A stretch of DNA of 64,000 nt. Origin: an uncultured Thermoanaerobaculia bacterium. GTDB lineage: Bacteria > Acidobacteriota > Thermoanaerobaculia > Multivoradales > Multivoraceae. The notes beneath the pieces were generated by a model. The model did no database searches, was not told where the DNA came from, and worked only from the letters and a program-made list of their open reading frames with translations. Below, in pieces: positions 9,300 through 18,670 of the stretch. The position numbers and the translations under genes were made by a program. How positions within the stretch are numbered: the first letter of the stretch is position 1; every line of letters starts with the position of its first letter. The stretch lies in NCBI GenBank assembly GCA_951813015.1, contig CATOTG010000002.1, positions 186,001 through 250,000 of the forward strand. Reading direction: 5' to 3'.

Positions 9300-10460
9300 T
9301 CAACCGTCTTGAAGTCCTCGCGCCGCCAGTTCCGACGACGCCCGGCGAGCCGCCGCCGCCAGCAGCGCGCCGCCGACGAAGATGGCCTCCTCCGCCGGCG
9401 CGAAGTACGGCGTGTGGGCGCCGACGACCGGGTTGCCGGGCAGCCGGGCGCCGACCCGGATGAAGCAGCCCGGGATGCGTTCAAGGTAGAACGCGAAATC
9501 CTCGCCGCCCATGTTGGCGACCGGCAACGGCTTGACCGCTTCCGCGCCGATCAAGGAAGCCGCGGCTTCACGCGCCCAAGCCGTGGCACGCGCGTCATTC
9601 ATTACAGCCGGCGTACCTTGCAGCGTCCGCACCCGCGCCTCGAGCCGACACGCGGCAGCGACCGATTCGGCAACATGCCTGACCTCGTCCGCGAGCAGTT
9701 GGCGCACGCCGGGATCGAGCGAGCGCAGCGTGCCCTTGAGCACCGCGCGATCAGGGATCACGTTGTGGGCCGTGCCAGCTTCCATCGCGCCCACCGTGAC
9801 CACCGCCGGCTGGTCGGGCGGCGCCCGCCGGGAGACGACCGTCTGCAGTGCGGAGACAACCTGCGCCGCGCCGACGATCGGATCGAGACCCAGGTGGGGC
9901 CTGGCGCCGTGAGCGCCCTGGCCCAGGAGCTCGACCTCGAACCGGTCCGCCGCGGCGCCCACGGCGCCCTCCTGGACCATCGCCTGGCCGACCTCGAAGG
10001 TCAGGTCGACGTGCGCTGCGAAGATCGCCGAGACGTCGTCCAGAACACCGGTCGCCAGCACGGCGGCTGCGCCTTCCCCGGTCTCCTCCGCGGGCTGGAG
10101 CACGAACAGCACATCGCCGGCAGCGGGCTCCGCCTGGAGCAGGCGGGCCGCGGCGACCGTCCACGAAGCGTGGACATCGTGTCCGCAGGCGTGCATCACG
10201 CCCTCGTTGCGGGACGCGAACGGCAGGCCGGTGTCTTCCGTGATCGGCAGAGCGTCGATATCGCCGCGCACCGCGACGGGCGGCGCCTTGCGATCCCGGC
10301 CGGGGACGCGGCCGACGACGCCGGTGCCGGCTACGCGGATGACATCTTCCACGCCAAGCTCGCCGAGCGTCCCTTCGAGGCGCTCGGCTGTGCGCGTCTC
10401 CTGGAGAGACAGCTCGGGATCCGCGTGAAGCGTCCGCCGAAGGGCGACCAGCTCGGCCAC
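9300..10460 (-). CDS. M20-family amidohydrolase/peptidase
   Basis: 386 residues of the hippurate hydrolase/IAA-amino-acid hydrolase type, which remove acyl groups from amino acids using two metal ions. Visible metal-site motifs are ACGHDVHAS, the catalytic QPAEETGEGA, a histidine in AAHVDL, and a late MGGEDFAFYLERIPGCF. The dimerisation domain lies at about 165-280 (GAHGARPHLGLDPI). GTG 10460 is the only in-frame start after an upstream stop, so the protein begins directly at ELVALRRTLHADPELS. There is no signal peptide, so it is probably cytoplasmic. It lies on the same strand as the metalloprotease upstream, separated by 132 bases. Confidence 0.85.
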   Translation of the reverse strand: MAELVALRRTLHADPELSLQETRTAERLEGTLGELGVEDVIRVAGTGVVGRVPGRDRKAPPVAVRGDIDALPITEDTGLPFASRNEGVMHACGHDVHASWTVAAARLLQAEPAAGDVLFVLQPAEETGEGAAAVLATGVLDDVSAIFAAHVDLTFEVGQAMVQEGAVGAAADRFEVELLGQGAHGARPHLGLDPIVGAAQVVSALQTVVSRRAPPDQPAVVTVGAMEAGTAHNVIPDRAVLKGTLRSLDPGVRQLLADEVRHVAESVAAACRLEARVRTLQGTPAVMNDARATAWAREAAASLIGAEAVKPLPVANMGGEDFAFYLERIPGCFIRVGARLPGNPVVGAHTPYFAPAEEAIFVGGALLAAAARRASSELAARGLQDG

Positions 10461-10592
10461 CGCACCGGGGCTGTAGAGCCCGGAACGGCTTCAGGCAGTC
10501 CGACCGACACGGAAGCCGTGCTCATGGCGGCGCGGCGCCGGCGCAGAATGCCCTCCCGCCGCCGCGCCTGACCGACGCGGATGGGGCGCCGC

Positions 10593-13328
10593 TCATTGCG
10601 AGAACTCCGCTCCCGACAGCCGGCCCGGCCCGGCACTCCAGGCGCCGAAGGCCAGATCGCCGGGACCGACGCTGCAACCGATCGGCGAGCCGTCCGGCGC
10701 CCGCAGCGGCCGCGGCAGGGCGACGGAACGAGGGTCGTCGAGGAAGCGGTCGATCAGCCACACCGCATGGGATCGGTGGTGCAACTCGGCCGGGTCGGAA
10801 CCGGCCGCGGAACCCGGGTTGCCGGCAAGCCACTCCCGGAGCCCGCCGACTGCTGCCCATGCCACCGCCCGCACCTGCCGGGAGGCGGACGAAACCACCG
10901 GGCCGGAAGCGCCGAGACTGGTCGGTACGCCGGACCGCGCGCTCCCGAGCGACGCTCCGGACGCCAGGGCGAACAGGCGCCGCAACAGCGCCGCGTCCAC
11001 CGCGCGACCGACCTCACCCGCCAGGCCGGGAAGCGGATCGGCCCGCCACGTGGCCTCGAGCAGCCGCTCCAGGACCCGGATCAGGCCCGGCTGCTCCGGA
11101 TCGCGAGCGTGATGATCGATGAGTCTCGTGGCCCGCGCATCGTCCAGGATCATCCCGAACGTCAGGTCCGCGGCCAACTCGGCGGCAGCCACCGGGTCGA
11201 ACGCGGGTCCGGCGCGCGAGGGCAGATTCTCGCGCCCGCGGCCACGGCCGGGCGACGGCGGCGGGATCAGGTCCAGGATCCGCTGCGGCAGGGTCAGTTC
11301 CAGCGGGTCCACCGTCGCGAGCAGGGCATCGAGGGCGTCGAGCTGCATGGCGGGAGGCAGCAGCGACACCGGCGTCCGGCCGTCGCCGCGCACGGCGTAG
11401 CTGTAGTCGATTCCGCCGAGGACCTTGGCCGCCGCTTCGACCTGGTAGCGATGCAGCAGGTACAGCGGCGTCAGGACGTCCTCGAGCCGGGACAACGGCT
11501 CGCCGATCCGAACGCTGCGCTCGGAGAACCGGTCGAGCGCCGCCCGCCGAACGGACAGGACGTGCCGCAGCTCCTCCGCCGCGGAACCCCCGTTGTCCCA
11601 GAGGTGGGCGAGCGGATGGGCGCCGTCCACCGGCCGCGCGTCCTCATCGGTGATGAAGTGGAGCCCCGCAGATGCTGTCCCGCGCAGGATGGCGTCGAGT
11701 TCCGCCGCCTCGTCGGCGCCGTCGGGAAAGTCCGCGTAGCCGTAGAGGATCGCCCGCTTGTCCCATTCACCGACGCCGACGTCATAGGCGGCGCTCAGGT
11801 CGACGGCGCCGTCCGCGCCCAGGATGGAGAGCGGATGCGGATAGTCCATGACCGACTCGCGGCCATCCGGTCCGGAGGCGCTGGAGGCGAAGTTGTGCGT
11901 CAGGCCAATCGTGTGGCCGACCTCGTGGGCCGAGAGCTGGCGCAGCCGGGCCAGCGCCATCCCGGTGAGCGCCTCGGTGGACGAGTCCGCCTCCTCGAAC
12001 GGCGACAGCAGGCCCTGGGCGATCAGAACGTCCTGCCGCACGCGCAGGGACCCCAGCGTCACGTGGCCCTTGAGGATCTCGCCGGTGCGCGGGTCGGTCA
12101 CCGAGCTGCCGTAGGACCAGCCCCGGGTCGAACGGTGGACCCACTGGATCACGTTGTAGCGGATGTCGAGCGGGTCGGCCCCCTCCGGCAGCAGCTCCAC
12201 GCGAAAGGCATCCACGTAGCCCGCGGCCTCGAAGGCTTCGTTCCACCAGCGGGCGCCCTCGAGCAGCGCGGACCGGATCGGCTCCGGCGCCCCCCGGTCG
12301 AGGTGGTACACGATTGGTTCGACCGGCTCGCTGCGTTCGGCGCCCGGATCGCGCTTCCTGAGCCGGTGCCGGTTGATCAGGCTGGTCCGGAGCGGCCGGT
12401 CGATCGGGGTCGCGTAGTCGAAGTAGCTGGTGCTGATGAAGCCGGAACGGGGATCGGCGCGCCGGGGCTGGTACCCGGGATCCGGTAGCGCGACGAAGGA
12501 GTGGCGGATGCGCACCGTGACCGCGTCGGGCGAAGGGGCGACCTGGCGGAGCCAGGCGCCCGCCCCCCGATCGGCAGACCGCAGAGTGAACGTGAGTGTT
12601 CCCTCCAGTTCCGAGTTGCGCGGGAACGCGGCCACCCCGGGCCGGTGCACCGCCGAACGCGAGGCGTCCAGCTCCCAGGTCCCCTGCCCGCGTTGCCGGA
12701 GCCGGGAAGCCACGCCGTGAGCGTCCCGGAGCACGAACCGGGTCGCATCCACGAGCACGGCGCCGTCGTCGTCCTCGGCCGCCGCCTCGAACCCCCAGAG
12801 CACCGAGCGGGCAAAGGCGTCGGCCACCGCGCGCCGCTCATCCGGATTGTCGCTCAGCGCCCGATAACGCGTGTTCTGCTGCACCAGCAGCACCTTCGGC
12901 CCGACCCGCTCAAACCGAGCCAGGCGGGTGCGGCCCAGTTGCCCGCGGTCGAGCCCGATGTCGTTCGATCCGAGGCCCGCCGGGAGCGACTCGATGTAGA
13001 GCAGATCGGTGTCGAAGGAATCGATGCGCAGAAAGAGCCTGCCGCCCCGGCTGTCCCAGAACAGGTCGAGGAATCCGGGAAGGTGCTCGTAGCCCCCGGT
13101 GGCTTCCGCCACGGACGGCGGTTCTTCCGGCCCTTCCTTCTGCTCCTCCTGGGCCGCCAGGACGTGCGCCCAGAAGGCCATGACCAGCCCCGCGACCACC
13201 GGCAGAACCCGGGCGGCGCGAGTCGCGCCGCGCCCGAACCGGTCACGGCGCCGGCCAGGCCCGCGGACCGGGAACCGGCGGTCCGCCGGGCGCGGCCGGC
13301 CCTTCCGGCGGCCGGAATCTCCGATCAC
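10593..13328 (-). CDS. Zinc-dependent metalloprotease (DUF5117/DUF4953 type), exported
   Basis: 911 residues. After an Arg-rich leader, a hydrophobic stretch ([20 protein letters not shown]) is a probable signal or anchor. The middle contains H468-E-V-G-H472-T-I-G-L-T-H-N-F, the extended zinc motif HExxHxxGxxH, followed by an MDYP Met-turn-like motif. Such proteins are large secreted proteases of unknown target, common in Acidobacteriota and Bacteroidota. GTG 13328 overlaps the isocitrate lyase stop by four bases (GTGA), so the two are co-translated although functionally unrelated. The long leader before the hydrophobic segment leaves the exact start open. Confidence 0.8.
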   Translation of the reverse strand: MIGDSGRRKGRPRPADRRFPVRGPGRRRDRFGRGATRAARVLPVVAGLVMAFWAHVLAAQEEQKEGPEEPPSVAEATGGYEHLPGFLDLFWDSRGGRLFLRIDSFDTDLLYIESLPAGLGSNDIGLDRGQLGRTRLARFERVGPKVLLVQQNTRYRALSDNPDERRAVADAFARSVLWGFEAAAEDDDGAVLVDATRFVLRDAHGVASRLRQRGQGTWELDASRSAVHRPGVAAFPRNSELEGTLTFTLRSADRGAGAWLRQVAPSPDAVTVRIRHSFVALPDPGYQPRRADPRSGFISTSYFDYATPIDRPLRTSLINRHRLRKRDPGAERSEPVEPIVYHLDRGAPEPIRSALLEGARWWNEAFEAAGYVDAFRVELLPEGADPLDIRYNVIQWVHRSTRGWSYGSSVTDPRTGEILKGHVTLGSLRVRQDVLIAQGLLSPFEEADSSTEALTGMALARLRQLSAHEVGHTIGLTHNFASSASGPDGRESVMDYPHPLSILGADGAVDLSAAYDVGVGEWDKRAILYGYADFPDGADEAAELDAILRGTASAGLHFITDEDARPVDGAHPLAHLWDNGGSAAEELRHVLSVRRAALDRFSERSVRIGEPLSRLEDVLTPLYLLHRYQVEAAAKVLGGIDYSYAVRGDGRTPVSLLPPAMQLDALDALLATVDPLELTLPQRILDLIPPPSPGRGRGRENLPSRAGPAFDPVAAAELAADLTFGMILDDARATRLIDHHARDPEQPGLIRVLERLLEATWRADPLPGLAGEVGRAVDAALLRRLFALASGASLGSARSGVPTSLGASGPVVSSASRQVRAVAWAAVGGLREWLAGNPGSAAGSDPAELHHRSHAVWLIDRFLDDPRSVALPRPLRAPDGSPIGCSVGPGDLAFGAWSAGPGRLSGAEFSQ

Positions 13329-15637
13329 GAAGCGGCCCGTACCGGCGCCGGCTCCGTCTTCTCGATCAGCGCCGTGAGCGACTCGTGGTCCGGGTTGGCG
13401 AGTTCCTTCACCCGATCCCGATTGACCGCGGCGACGATGATCTCGCCGACCTCCGTGTTCGCGCTCTCGAAGATGCCGAGGTCGATCATCCGCCGGGTCT
13501 GGTGCTGGTTGTCGTCCGTCGGACTGACGTAGTGCACCCAGACGCCGCCGTAGCGGTGGATCAGGAAGACGTGGATCAACGCCATCAACCGGCGGCGTCT
13601 CAGGTCGAGGTCGAACGTGTTCTGGTCGCGCACCGAGAGGATCATCCGCTCGCGACGATCCCGGATCGGAGCGAAAACGACGTTCGCCGCCTTCGATTCG
13701 TCGCCGGCGCCACGCGCCAGGACCCGGAGTTCCAGGAGGTCGGAGCCGGCCACGTGGGGCCGCAACTCGACGCGCAAGGACTCCTCGATGTCGTACTTGT
13801 CCCGCCAGATATCAAGCCACTCCTCCAGCAGCCGCGGCGGCACCTCCGTCTGCACCAGGTGCTGGACGTTGGTCGATCCCTTGCCCATCGCCTTGGTCGT
13901 CGCCGTATGGCCGGTCGAAGCGGACAGTGCGCCGTCGAGCCGGGCGCCGCCGACCAGAGCCTGCGGCGTGCGGTAGGGCGATCCCACGAGCCGCAGCTTG
14001 CGCTGCAGCCGGGCAAGGGCCAGCATGCCGTCCTCGCGCAAAGCCGTGGCGAAGTCCTCGGCCGCCAGTCCGTCGACCTGGTGACCGCCGTAGGTGATGA
14101 AGTTGAACACGAAGCCGAGCTTGCCGAGCTCCTCCGGGAAGGCCCTCATCTCGTCGTCCGACATCCCCGTCGTATCCCAGTTGAAGGACGGCGACAGGTT
14201 GTAGGCCAGCATCTGATCCGGGTAGACCGCGTGAATCGCCTCCGCGAACCGGCGGGCGTCGGCCAGGTTGGCCGTCTTCGTCTCCATCCAGAGCAGGTCC
14301 GCGTAGGGCGCCGCGTGGAGTGAGCGGGAGGTCGCGTACTCGATGCCGCCCCGGATCTGGTAGTAGCCCTCGGGCGTGCGGGCGAGCTCCGCGTTCCATA
14401 CCAGGTTGATGCCCATCTTGCGGGCCCGCGCCGCAGCCTCTTCGACCGACACGGAGTGGGCGAACTTGAGCCACTCCTCGACCGAGAGCTCGAACACGGC
14501 GCCTTCCTCCTCCCGGAAGGCGATGACTTCCGCGACCGCCTGCGGGTACGTCTTGAGCCCCGCCTCCGACTGCCAGGCGTCCAGGAAGCGCGCCATCGCC
14601 GCGTCGAGAACCGCCTCGGTATCCGACCCGCCGCTCGCGACCATCTTCCTGTAGTCGGCTTCGAGTTGCCCGTACACGCCGACGCCGTCGAGCCAGACGT
14701 CGGCGCGGTGGTAGGCGGCCTCGGACACCCGGTAGAGCTCGTGGCCGCGGACCTCCTCCGCACCGAGGGTGTTCAGCCGGCGCAGGATCGCCAGGGTCGC
14801 TGTCTTGCAGCTCGGCAGATCGAGGTTCGTCGCGCCGAGAATGAACGCCTGGTCGCGCTCATCGCCGTTGCCGTCGATGAACGTCGCCGCCTCCGAGTCG
14901 GTGCGGGCGACGATGATCCCGGGCACCCCCATCACGTCCAACTGGAAGCGGGCCGCGTTGAGTCGCTTGTTCTGTTCGTCCTGGGCCACCAGAACCTTGC
15001 CCGCCTGGTGGCCGCACTTCTTGACTCCGGGCTTCTGGTCCTCGATGTGGTAGCCCGGCACGCCGACCTCGACGAAGCGGCGGATCAGGTTTCGCACGTG
15101 CGCCTCGCCGCCGTGGCCGGTGTCCGCGTCGGCGATGATGAAGGGCCTGAAGTCGGTCGGCGGGCGCGCCTTTCTCTCCGCCTCGCTCATTCGGGATCGG
15201 ATGAACGTCTGGTTCCGGTCCGCCGTGAGCAGCGCGCGGACGATCGGCGCGGCCTCGTCGGGCACCTGGCTCAACGGGTAGCTCGCCAGATCCGGCCCCG
15301 GATCCTCGTTGATCGAGCCCTTGGCCGAGGTCGCCCAGCCACCGAGGTAGATGCCTTCGATACCGCGGCGCTTCATCGCGACAGCCTGACCCGGCGAGTA
15401 CGGACCGAAGGAGGTGATCGCCCGCCGCTGCTCGAACAGCTCGCGCAGCCGGTCGTGGAAGGCCCCGGCGGTGTCCCGCGCCACCGTGTAGTCCTGACGG
15501 ATCGTGCCGCGTTGCTCCGCGGCTTCCCGCGCGGTGTGAAGCCGCTTGATCCCCGCGAAGCGCTCGTCGGCGAAGAACGCCGCCGCCGACGCCGTCTCCC
15601 CATCCAGTACCTCGTTCACCGTCTTGCGCGTGTCCAT
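13325..15637 (-). CDS. aceA: Isocitrate lyase, long form
   Basis: 770 residues. It cleaves isocitrate to glyoxylate and succinate, the first step of the glyoxylate shunt. The catalytic signature K-K-C208-G-H lies in [12 protein letters not shown], with upstream DADTGHGG and YHIEDQ for Mg and substrate binding. At 770 residues it is far longer than the E. coli enzyme (about 430) and close to the mycobacterial AceA2 form, with a C-terminal extension of about 200 residues. ATG 15637 follows a GGAGAG ribosome-binding site; the open frame upstream of it is non-coding. No malate synthase is present in the window. It overlaps the metalloprotease start. Confidence 0.92.
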   Translation of the reverse strand: MDTRKTVNEVLDGETASAAAFFADERFAGIKRLHTAREAAEQRGTIRQDYTVARDTAGAFHDRLRELFEQRRAITSFGPYSPGQAVAMKRRGIEGIYLGGWATSAKGSINEDPGPDLASYPLSQVPDEAAPIVRALLTADRNQTFIRSRMSEAERKARPPTDFRPFIIADADTGHGGEAHVRNLIRRFVEVGVPGYHIEDQKPGVKKCGHQAGKVLVAQDEQNKRLNAARFQLDVMGVPGIIVARTDSEAATFIDGNGDERDQAFILGATNLDLPSCKTATLAILRRLNTLGAEEVRGHELYRVSEAAYHRADVWLDGVGVYGQLEADYRKMVASGGSDTEAVLDAAMARFLDAWQSEAGLKTYPQAVAEVIAFREEEGAVFELSVEEWLKFAHSVSVEEAAARARKMGINLVWNAELARTPEGYYQIRGGIEYATSRSLHAAPYADLLWMETKTANLADARRFAEAIHAVYPDQMLAYNLSPSFNWDTTGMSDDEMRAFPEELGKLGFVFNFITYGGHQVDGLAAEDFATALREDGMLALARLQRKLRLVGSPYRTPQALVGGARLDGALSASTGHTATTKAMGKGSTNVQHLVQTEVPPRLLEEWLDIWRDKYDIEESLRVELRPHVAGSDLLELRVLARGAGDESKAANVVFAPIRDRRERMILSVRDQNTFDLDLRRRRLMALIHVFLIHRYGGVWVHYVSPTDDNQHQTRRMIDLGIFESANTEVGEIIVAAVNRDRVKELANPDHESLTALIEKTEPAPVRAAS

Positions 15638-15838
15638 GCCGTGCTCTCCATCCGGCTCGTTGCGGTTCCCCTTCGGGCTGCGAAACAGGCTAACCGTAAC
15701 ACCGGAAGGGACGCCTGGGCCACGTCGCCACGGCAGCCCGAACGCAGGCGATTCGAGGCTGCTGCCGCCGCCAAACCTGTCGCCGACTCCATGCTTGGCC
15801 CCAGCCCCCACCTCGCTAGGAGCTTCCGCCTTGAACCC

Positions 15839-15861
15839 GGGTGGCGCGACCCGCGCCACCC
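15839..15861. promoter_or_regulatory. Perfect 10-bp inverted repeat between divergent genes
   Basis: GGGTGGCGCG and CGCGCCACCC separated by three bases. Because both neighbours are transcribed away from it, a terminator role is unlikely. An operator or mRNA structure is possible. Confidence 0.4.
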
Positions 15862-15870
15862 GCGAACCAG

Positions 15871-15898
15871 TCCGAGCGCCCGTCATCGGGCGCTCGGA
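15871..15898. promoter_or_regulatory. Perfect 12-bp inverted repeat between divergent genes
   Basis: TCCGAGCGCCCG and CGGGCGCTCGGA with a TCAT loop, ten bases after the previous hairpin and just upstream of the putative promoter of the ThDP enzyme. A possible operator. Confidence 0.4.
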
Positions 15899-15913
15899 TG
15901 GAACTCCCTGCGG

Positions 15914-15942
15914 TTGCGTTCTTCGGCGCAAGGTCCTAGCCT
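15914..15942 (+). promoter_or_regulatory. Putative promoter of the ThDP enzyme (leaderless type)
   Basis: TTGCGT, 17-base spacer, TAGCCT, then only seven bases to ATG 15950 and no Shine-Dalgarno sequence. The spacing suggests a leaderless transcript. Confidence 0.4.
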
Positions 15943-15949
15943 CACCGCC

Positions 15950-17650
15950 ATGAGCGTGCCAGCGATCCGTCCCCGACACACACCCAAGCGCGGCGGCGAC
16001 GTTCTGCTCGATGCCCTGACCGAGTACGGCGTCCCCCTCCTGTTCGGCAACCCGGGCACCACCGAGAGCCCCCTGATGGACCGCCTCGGCGACCATCCGG
16101 ACCTGAGTTACGTGCTCGCCCTGCACGAGTCCGTCGCCCTGGGCGCGGCCCACTACTACGCCCAGTCCACCGGCATCACCGGAGTCGTCAACCTGCACGT
16201 GGCGCCCGGCCTCGGCAACGGGCTCGGCATGCTCTACAACGCCTGGGAGGCCAACACCCCGATGGTGATCACGGCAGGCCAGCAGGACACGCGCTCCAGG
16301 CTGCGCGAACCCCTGCTCGGCCACGACCTGGTGGCGATGGCCGCGCCGCTGGTCAAGTGGAGCGTTCAGGTCGAACATGCGGACGAGTTCGCGCCCGTGC
16401 TGCACCGAGCCTTCAAGATCGCGCACGATCCGCCGGCCGGCCCGGTGTTCGTCGCCCTGCCGATCAACGTCCTCGAGCAGGAGACGCAGGAAGAAGCCCG
16501 GCCCCTCGGCGACCTCTACCGCGCGCCGCAGCCCGAAGCCGCGGCCGTCGAGGCTCTGGCGGCTGTCCTGCTGCGGGCCGAACGTCCCGTGATCGTGGTC
16601 GGCGACGGAGTGGCGCGCTCGGCCGCCCAGGACGAGCTGGTGGGGCTCGCCGAATTCCTCGGCGCCGGGGTCTGTCCCGAGGGCCTGATGCAGCGCGTGA
16701 ACTTTCCCCAGAGCCATCCCTGCTTCCGGCCGCGGATGCCGCTCAACCACGCCGGTATCCGGCACGCGCTCGGCGACGCGGACGCCGTCCTGCTCGTCGG
16801 CGGTTCCTTCTTCGAGGAGGTCTGGTTCGACCCGGATTCGCCCTTCCCGCCCGAGGCGACCGTGCTCCAGATCGAGGACGCCCCGAGCCGGCTCGCGTTC
16901 AACTTCGCGGTCGACGCCGGAATGATCGCCGATCCCCGTGCCGGACTCGCAGCTCTCCGCGAGGTTCTGGAGACCACTGCCGACACGGGTTTTCGCACCG
17001 CCGCCAGCGAGCGGATGGACGCCCTGCGGGCCGGGACGGCCGGTGCTCACGCCGCCCGCCAGAAGCGCCTCGCCGCCCACTTCGACGACTCGCCCATGTC
17101 GCCGGCCCGGCTCATGTCCGAGGTCGCCAAGGCGGTCCCGGACGATGCCGTGGTGGTCAACGAGTCGATCACCGCCGGCGGCGACCTGCTCGGCTTTCTG
17201 CCCATCGACGACCCCGACCGTTACTGCGGCACCCGCGGCGGCGGCATCGGCCAGGGCCTCGTCGGCGGCATCGGCGCCTCGCTCGCCCACCCCGACCGGC
17301 CGGTCATCGTCTTCTCGGGCGACGGCTCGGCGATGTACTCGATCCAGGCGCTCTGGACCGCGGCCCACTACGACATGCCGATCGTGTTCCTCATCCTGCA
17401 CAACCGCGAGTACAAGATCCTGAAGATCAACATGGACGTCTACCGGGAACGCTTCGGCATCCCCGCCGAGCGGCCGTACCCCCACATGAACCTGACCGAG
17501 CCGGACCTCGACTTCGTCGAGATGGCGGCCGGCATGGGGGTCCCGGGACACAAGATCGAGGATCCGGCCGAGGTCGAGGAGGCGGTGCGGGAAGCCTTCG
17601 CCACCGGAGGTCCGTACGTGCTCGACGTGATCATCGGCGGACGGATTTGA
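15950..17650 (+). CDS. Thiamine diphosphate-dependent decarboxylase, benzoylformate decarboxylase-like
   Basis: 566 residues with the three domains of the acetolactate synthase/decarboxylase superfamily. NPGTTE in the first domain and the catalytic H59-E60 ([12 protein letters not shown]) activate ThDP. The ThDP/Mg motif starts at G457-D458-G459 and ends 26 residues later in HN. The pattern is closest to benzoylformate decarboxylases; glyoxylate carboligase is unlikely because the Glu is kept. It would decarboxylate a 2-oxo acid in the cytoplasm. It is divergent from isocitrate lyase, so a link through glyoxylate-type acids is conceivable but unproven. ATG 15950 is chosen because the open frame further upstream is antisense to aceA. 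Confidence 0.8.
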   Translation: MSVPAIRPRHTPKRGGDVLLDALTEYGVPLLFGNPGTTESPLMDRLGDHPDLSYVLALHESVALGAAHYYAQSTGITGVVNLHVAPGLGNGLGMLYNAWEANTPMVITAGQQDTRSRLREPLLGHDLVAMAAPLVKWSVQVEHADEFAPVLHRAFKIAHDPPAGPVFVALPINVLEQETQEEARPLGDLYRAPQPEAAAVEALAAVLLRAERPVIVVGDGVARSAAQDELVGLAEFLGAGVCPEGLMQRVNFPQSHPCFRPRMPLNHAGIRHALGDADAVLLVGGSFFEEVWFDPDSPFPPEATVLQIEDAPSRLAFNFAVDAGMIADPRAGLAALREVLETTADTGFRTAASERMDALRAGTAGAHAARQKRLAAHFDDSPMSPARLMSEVAKAVPDDAVVVNESITAGGDLLGFLPIDDPDRYCGTRGGGIGQGLVGGIGASLAHPDRPVIVFSGDGSAMYSIQALWTAAHYDMPIVFLILHNREYKILKINMDVYRERFGIPAERPYPHMNLTEPDLDFVEMAAGMGVPGHKIEDPAEVEEAVREAFATGGPYVLDVIIGGRI

Positions 17651-17665
17651 CCCTCGGCGGGTCAA
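17647..17665 (+). terminator. Hairpin overlapping the stop codon of the ThDP gene
   Basis: TTGACCC, five-base loop, GGGTCAA, including the TGA stop. A second weaker hairpin follows within about 20 bases. There is no T-tract. Probably marks the end of the transcript. Confidence 0.4.
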
Positions 17666-17965
17666 CAGGCCCTTTGGGCAAAGCCCACGGCTGCGAAAGG
17701 AGCGGTCCGGCATCATCTCCACGGCGACCGCCAGCAGGGTCAGTCCGTCGCCTGCGTGCAACTCGCCGGCAAGCTCGATCAGAACAGGAAGGCGCGAACC
17801 CACCCTCGCTCCCTCGCTCCCTGTCCGCCGCCGCCGGACGATTCCACCTCAGGGAAGGCACAGTCGAACGCTCGGGAACGATGTTGTATGCTCCCGCACA
17901 CAAGCAGACGACAGCCCGCTGGAAGCAAGATGGCGGCATGACTCCCCCAACGGAGGTTGGAGACC
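17651..17965 (+). other. Intergenic region upstream of the Tat oxidoreductase operon
   Basis: 315 bases containing the terminator-like hairpin at its left end and presumably the operon promoter. A minus-strand frame around 17690-17803 reads like a short protein fragment ([22 protein letters not shown]), but no family could be assigned. Confidence 0.3.
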
Positions 17966-18655
17966 ATGGATGAGTTGAGAGAAGACACCTTCCTGGAGGA
18001 CGACCTGCTCGAGGAACTTCGGCAGGACGACCAGGACATCGAGGAGGACGGCGCAGACTCCGGCCCCTCGAACGTCAGCCGACGGACCTTCATCCAGGGT
18101 ACGGTCGCCACCGGCGCCGCCGTCTCCCTTGCCGGAGGCAACCTGCTGCAGCCCGAGGTCCTGCACGCCGCGACCGAGCCGGTCGGCAGCGCGATCAACC
18201 TGCGGGTGAACGGCGAGACCCACGAACTCGAGGTCGAGCCGCAGGACACGCTGGCCATGGTGCTGCGCTTCAAGCTGGACCTGACCGGCACCAAGCTCGG
18301 TTGCGACCGGGCGGAATGCGGCGCCTGCACCGTGCTGATCGACGACGTGCCCCACTACGGCTGCTCGATCCTGGTCCACCAGGTGCGCGGCCGCGAGGTC
18401 ACGACGGTCGAAGGGCTCGAGCAGGACGGTGTCCTCCACCCGGTCCAGCAGGCCGTCCTCGACGAGATGGGCTTCCAGTGCGCCTTCTGCGCCCCCGGCT
18501 TCATCATGAGCATGGCGGCCCTGGTCAAGGCGAACCCGAACGCGACCCGCGCGGACTGCCAGAAGTGGCTCGCCGGCCACATCTGCCGCTGCGGCGACTA
18601 CAACAAGATCCTGAACACCGCCGAACGCGCGCTTCTCAACGCGCGCACCGCCTGA
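17966..18655 (+). CDS. Tat-exported [2Fe-2S] subunit of a xanthine-dehydrogenase-family oxidoreductase
   Basis: 229 residues. After an acidic N-terminus there is a twin-arginine signal (S-R39-R40-T-F-I-Q-G) with a hydrophobic stretch ending LHAA, so the folded complex is exported by Tat. The mature part has a plant-type ferredoxin cluster (CDRAECGACTVLIDD...C) and the second all-helical [2Fe-2S] domain (CAFCAPGF...CRCGDY). It passes electrons from the molybdenum subunit. ATG 17966 is preceded by GGAGG at 17952-17956; the in-frame TTG 17957 is less likely. First gene of a four-gene operon with the Mo, FAD and cytochrome b subunits. Confidence 0.88.
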   Translation: MDELREDTFLEDDLLEELRQDDQDIEEDGADSGPSNVSRRTFIQGTVATGAAVSLAGGNLLQPEVLHAATEPVGSAINLRVNGETHELEVEPQDTLAMVLRFKLDLTGTKLGCDRAECGACTVLIDDVPHYGCSILVHQVRGREVTTVEGLEQDGVLHPVQQAVLDEMGFQCAFCAPGFIMSMAALVKANPNATRADCQKWLAGHICRCGDYNKILNTAERALLNARTA

Positions 18656-18670
18656 GCGGAGGAGCAAAGC

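Larger units (their letters stand above)
15638..15949. other. Divergent intergenic region between aceA and the ThDP enzyme
   Basis: 312 bases that must contain promoters for both divergent genes. It holds two strong hairpins (15839-15861 and 15871-15898) and a promoter-like pair before the ThDP gene, each listed separately. No gene is seen. Confidence 0.6.

Noticed and set aside
10581..13532. Long plus-strand frames opposite the metalloprotease
   Set aside because: Shadow frames of a GC-rich gene with clear motifs on the minus strand.
14456..15949. Very long open frame on the plus strand upstream of the ThDP gene
   Set aside because: It is antisense to isocitrate lyase, has low-complexity Arg/Leu/Val content and no family resemblance; high GC keeps it open.
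15950..17650. Glyoxylate carboligase paired with isocitrate lyase
   Set aside because: The ThDP-activating Glu (H59-E60) is present, whereas glyoxylate carboligase replaces it with Val; benzoylformate decarboxylase-like motifs fit better.
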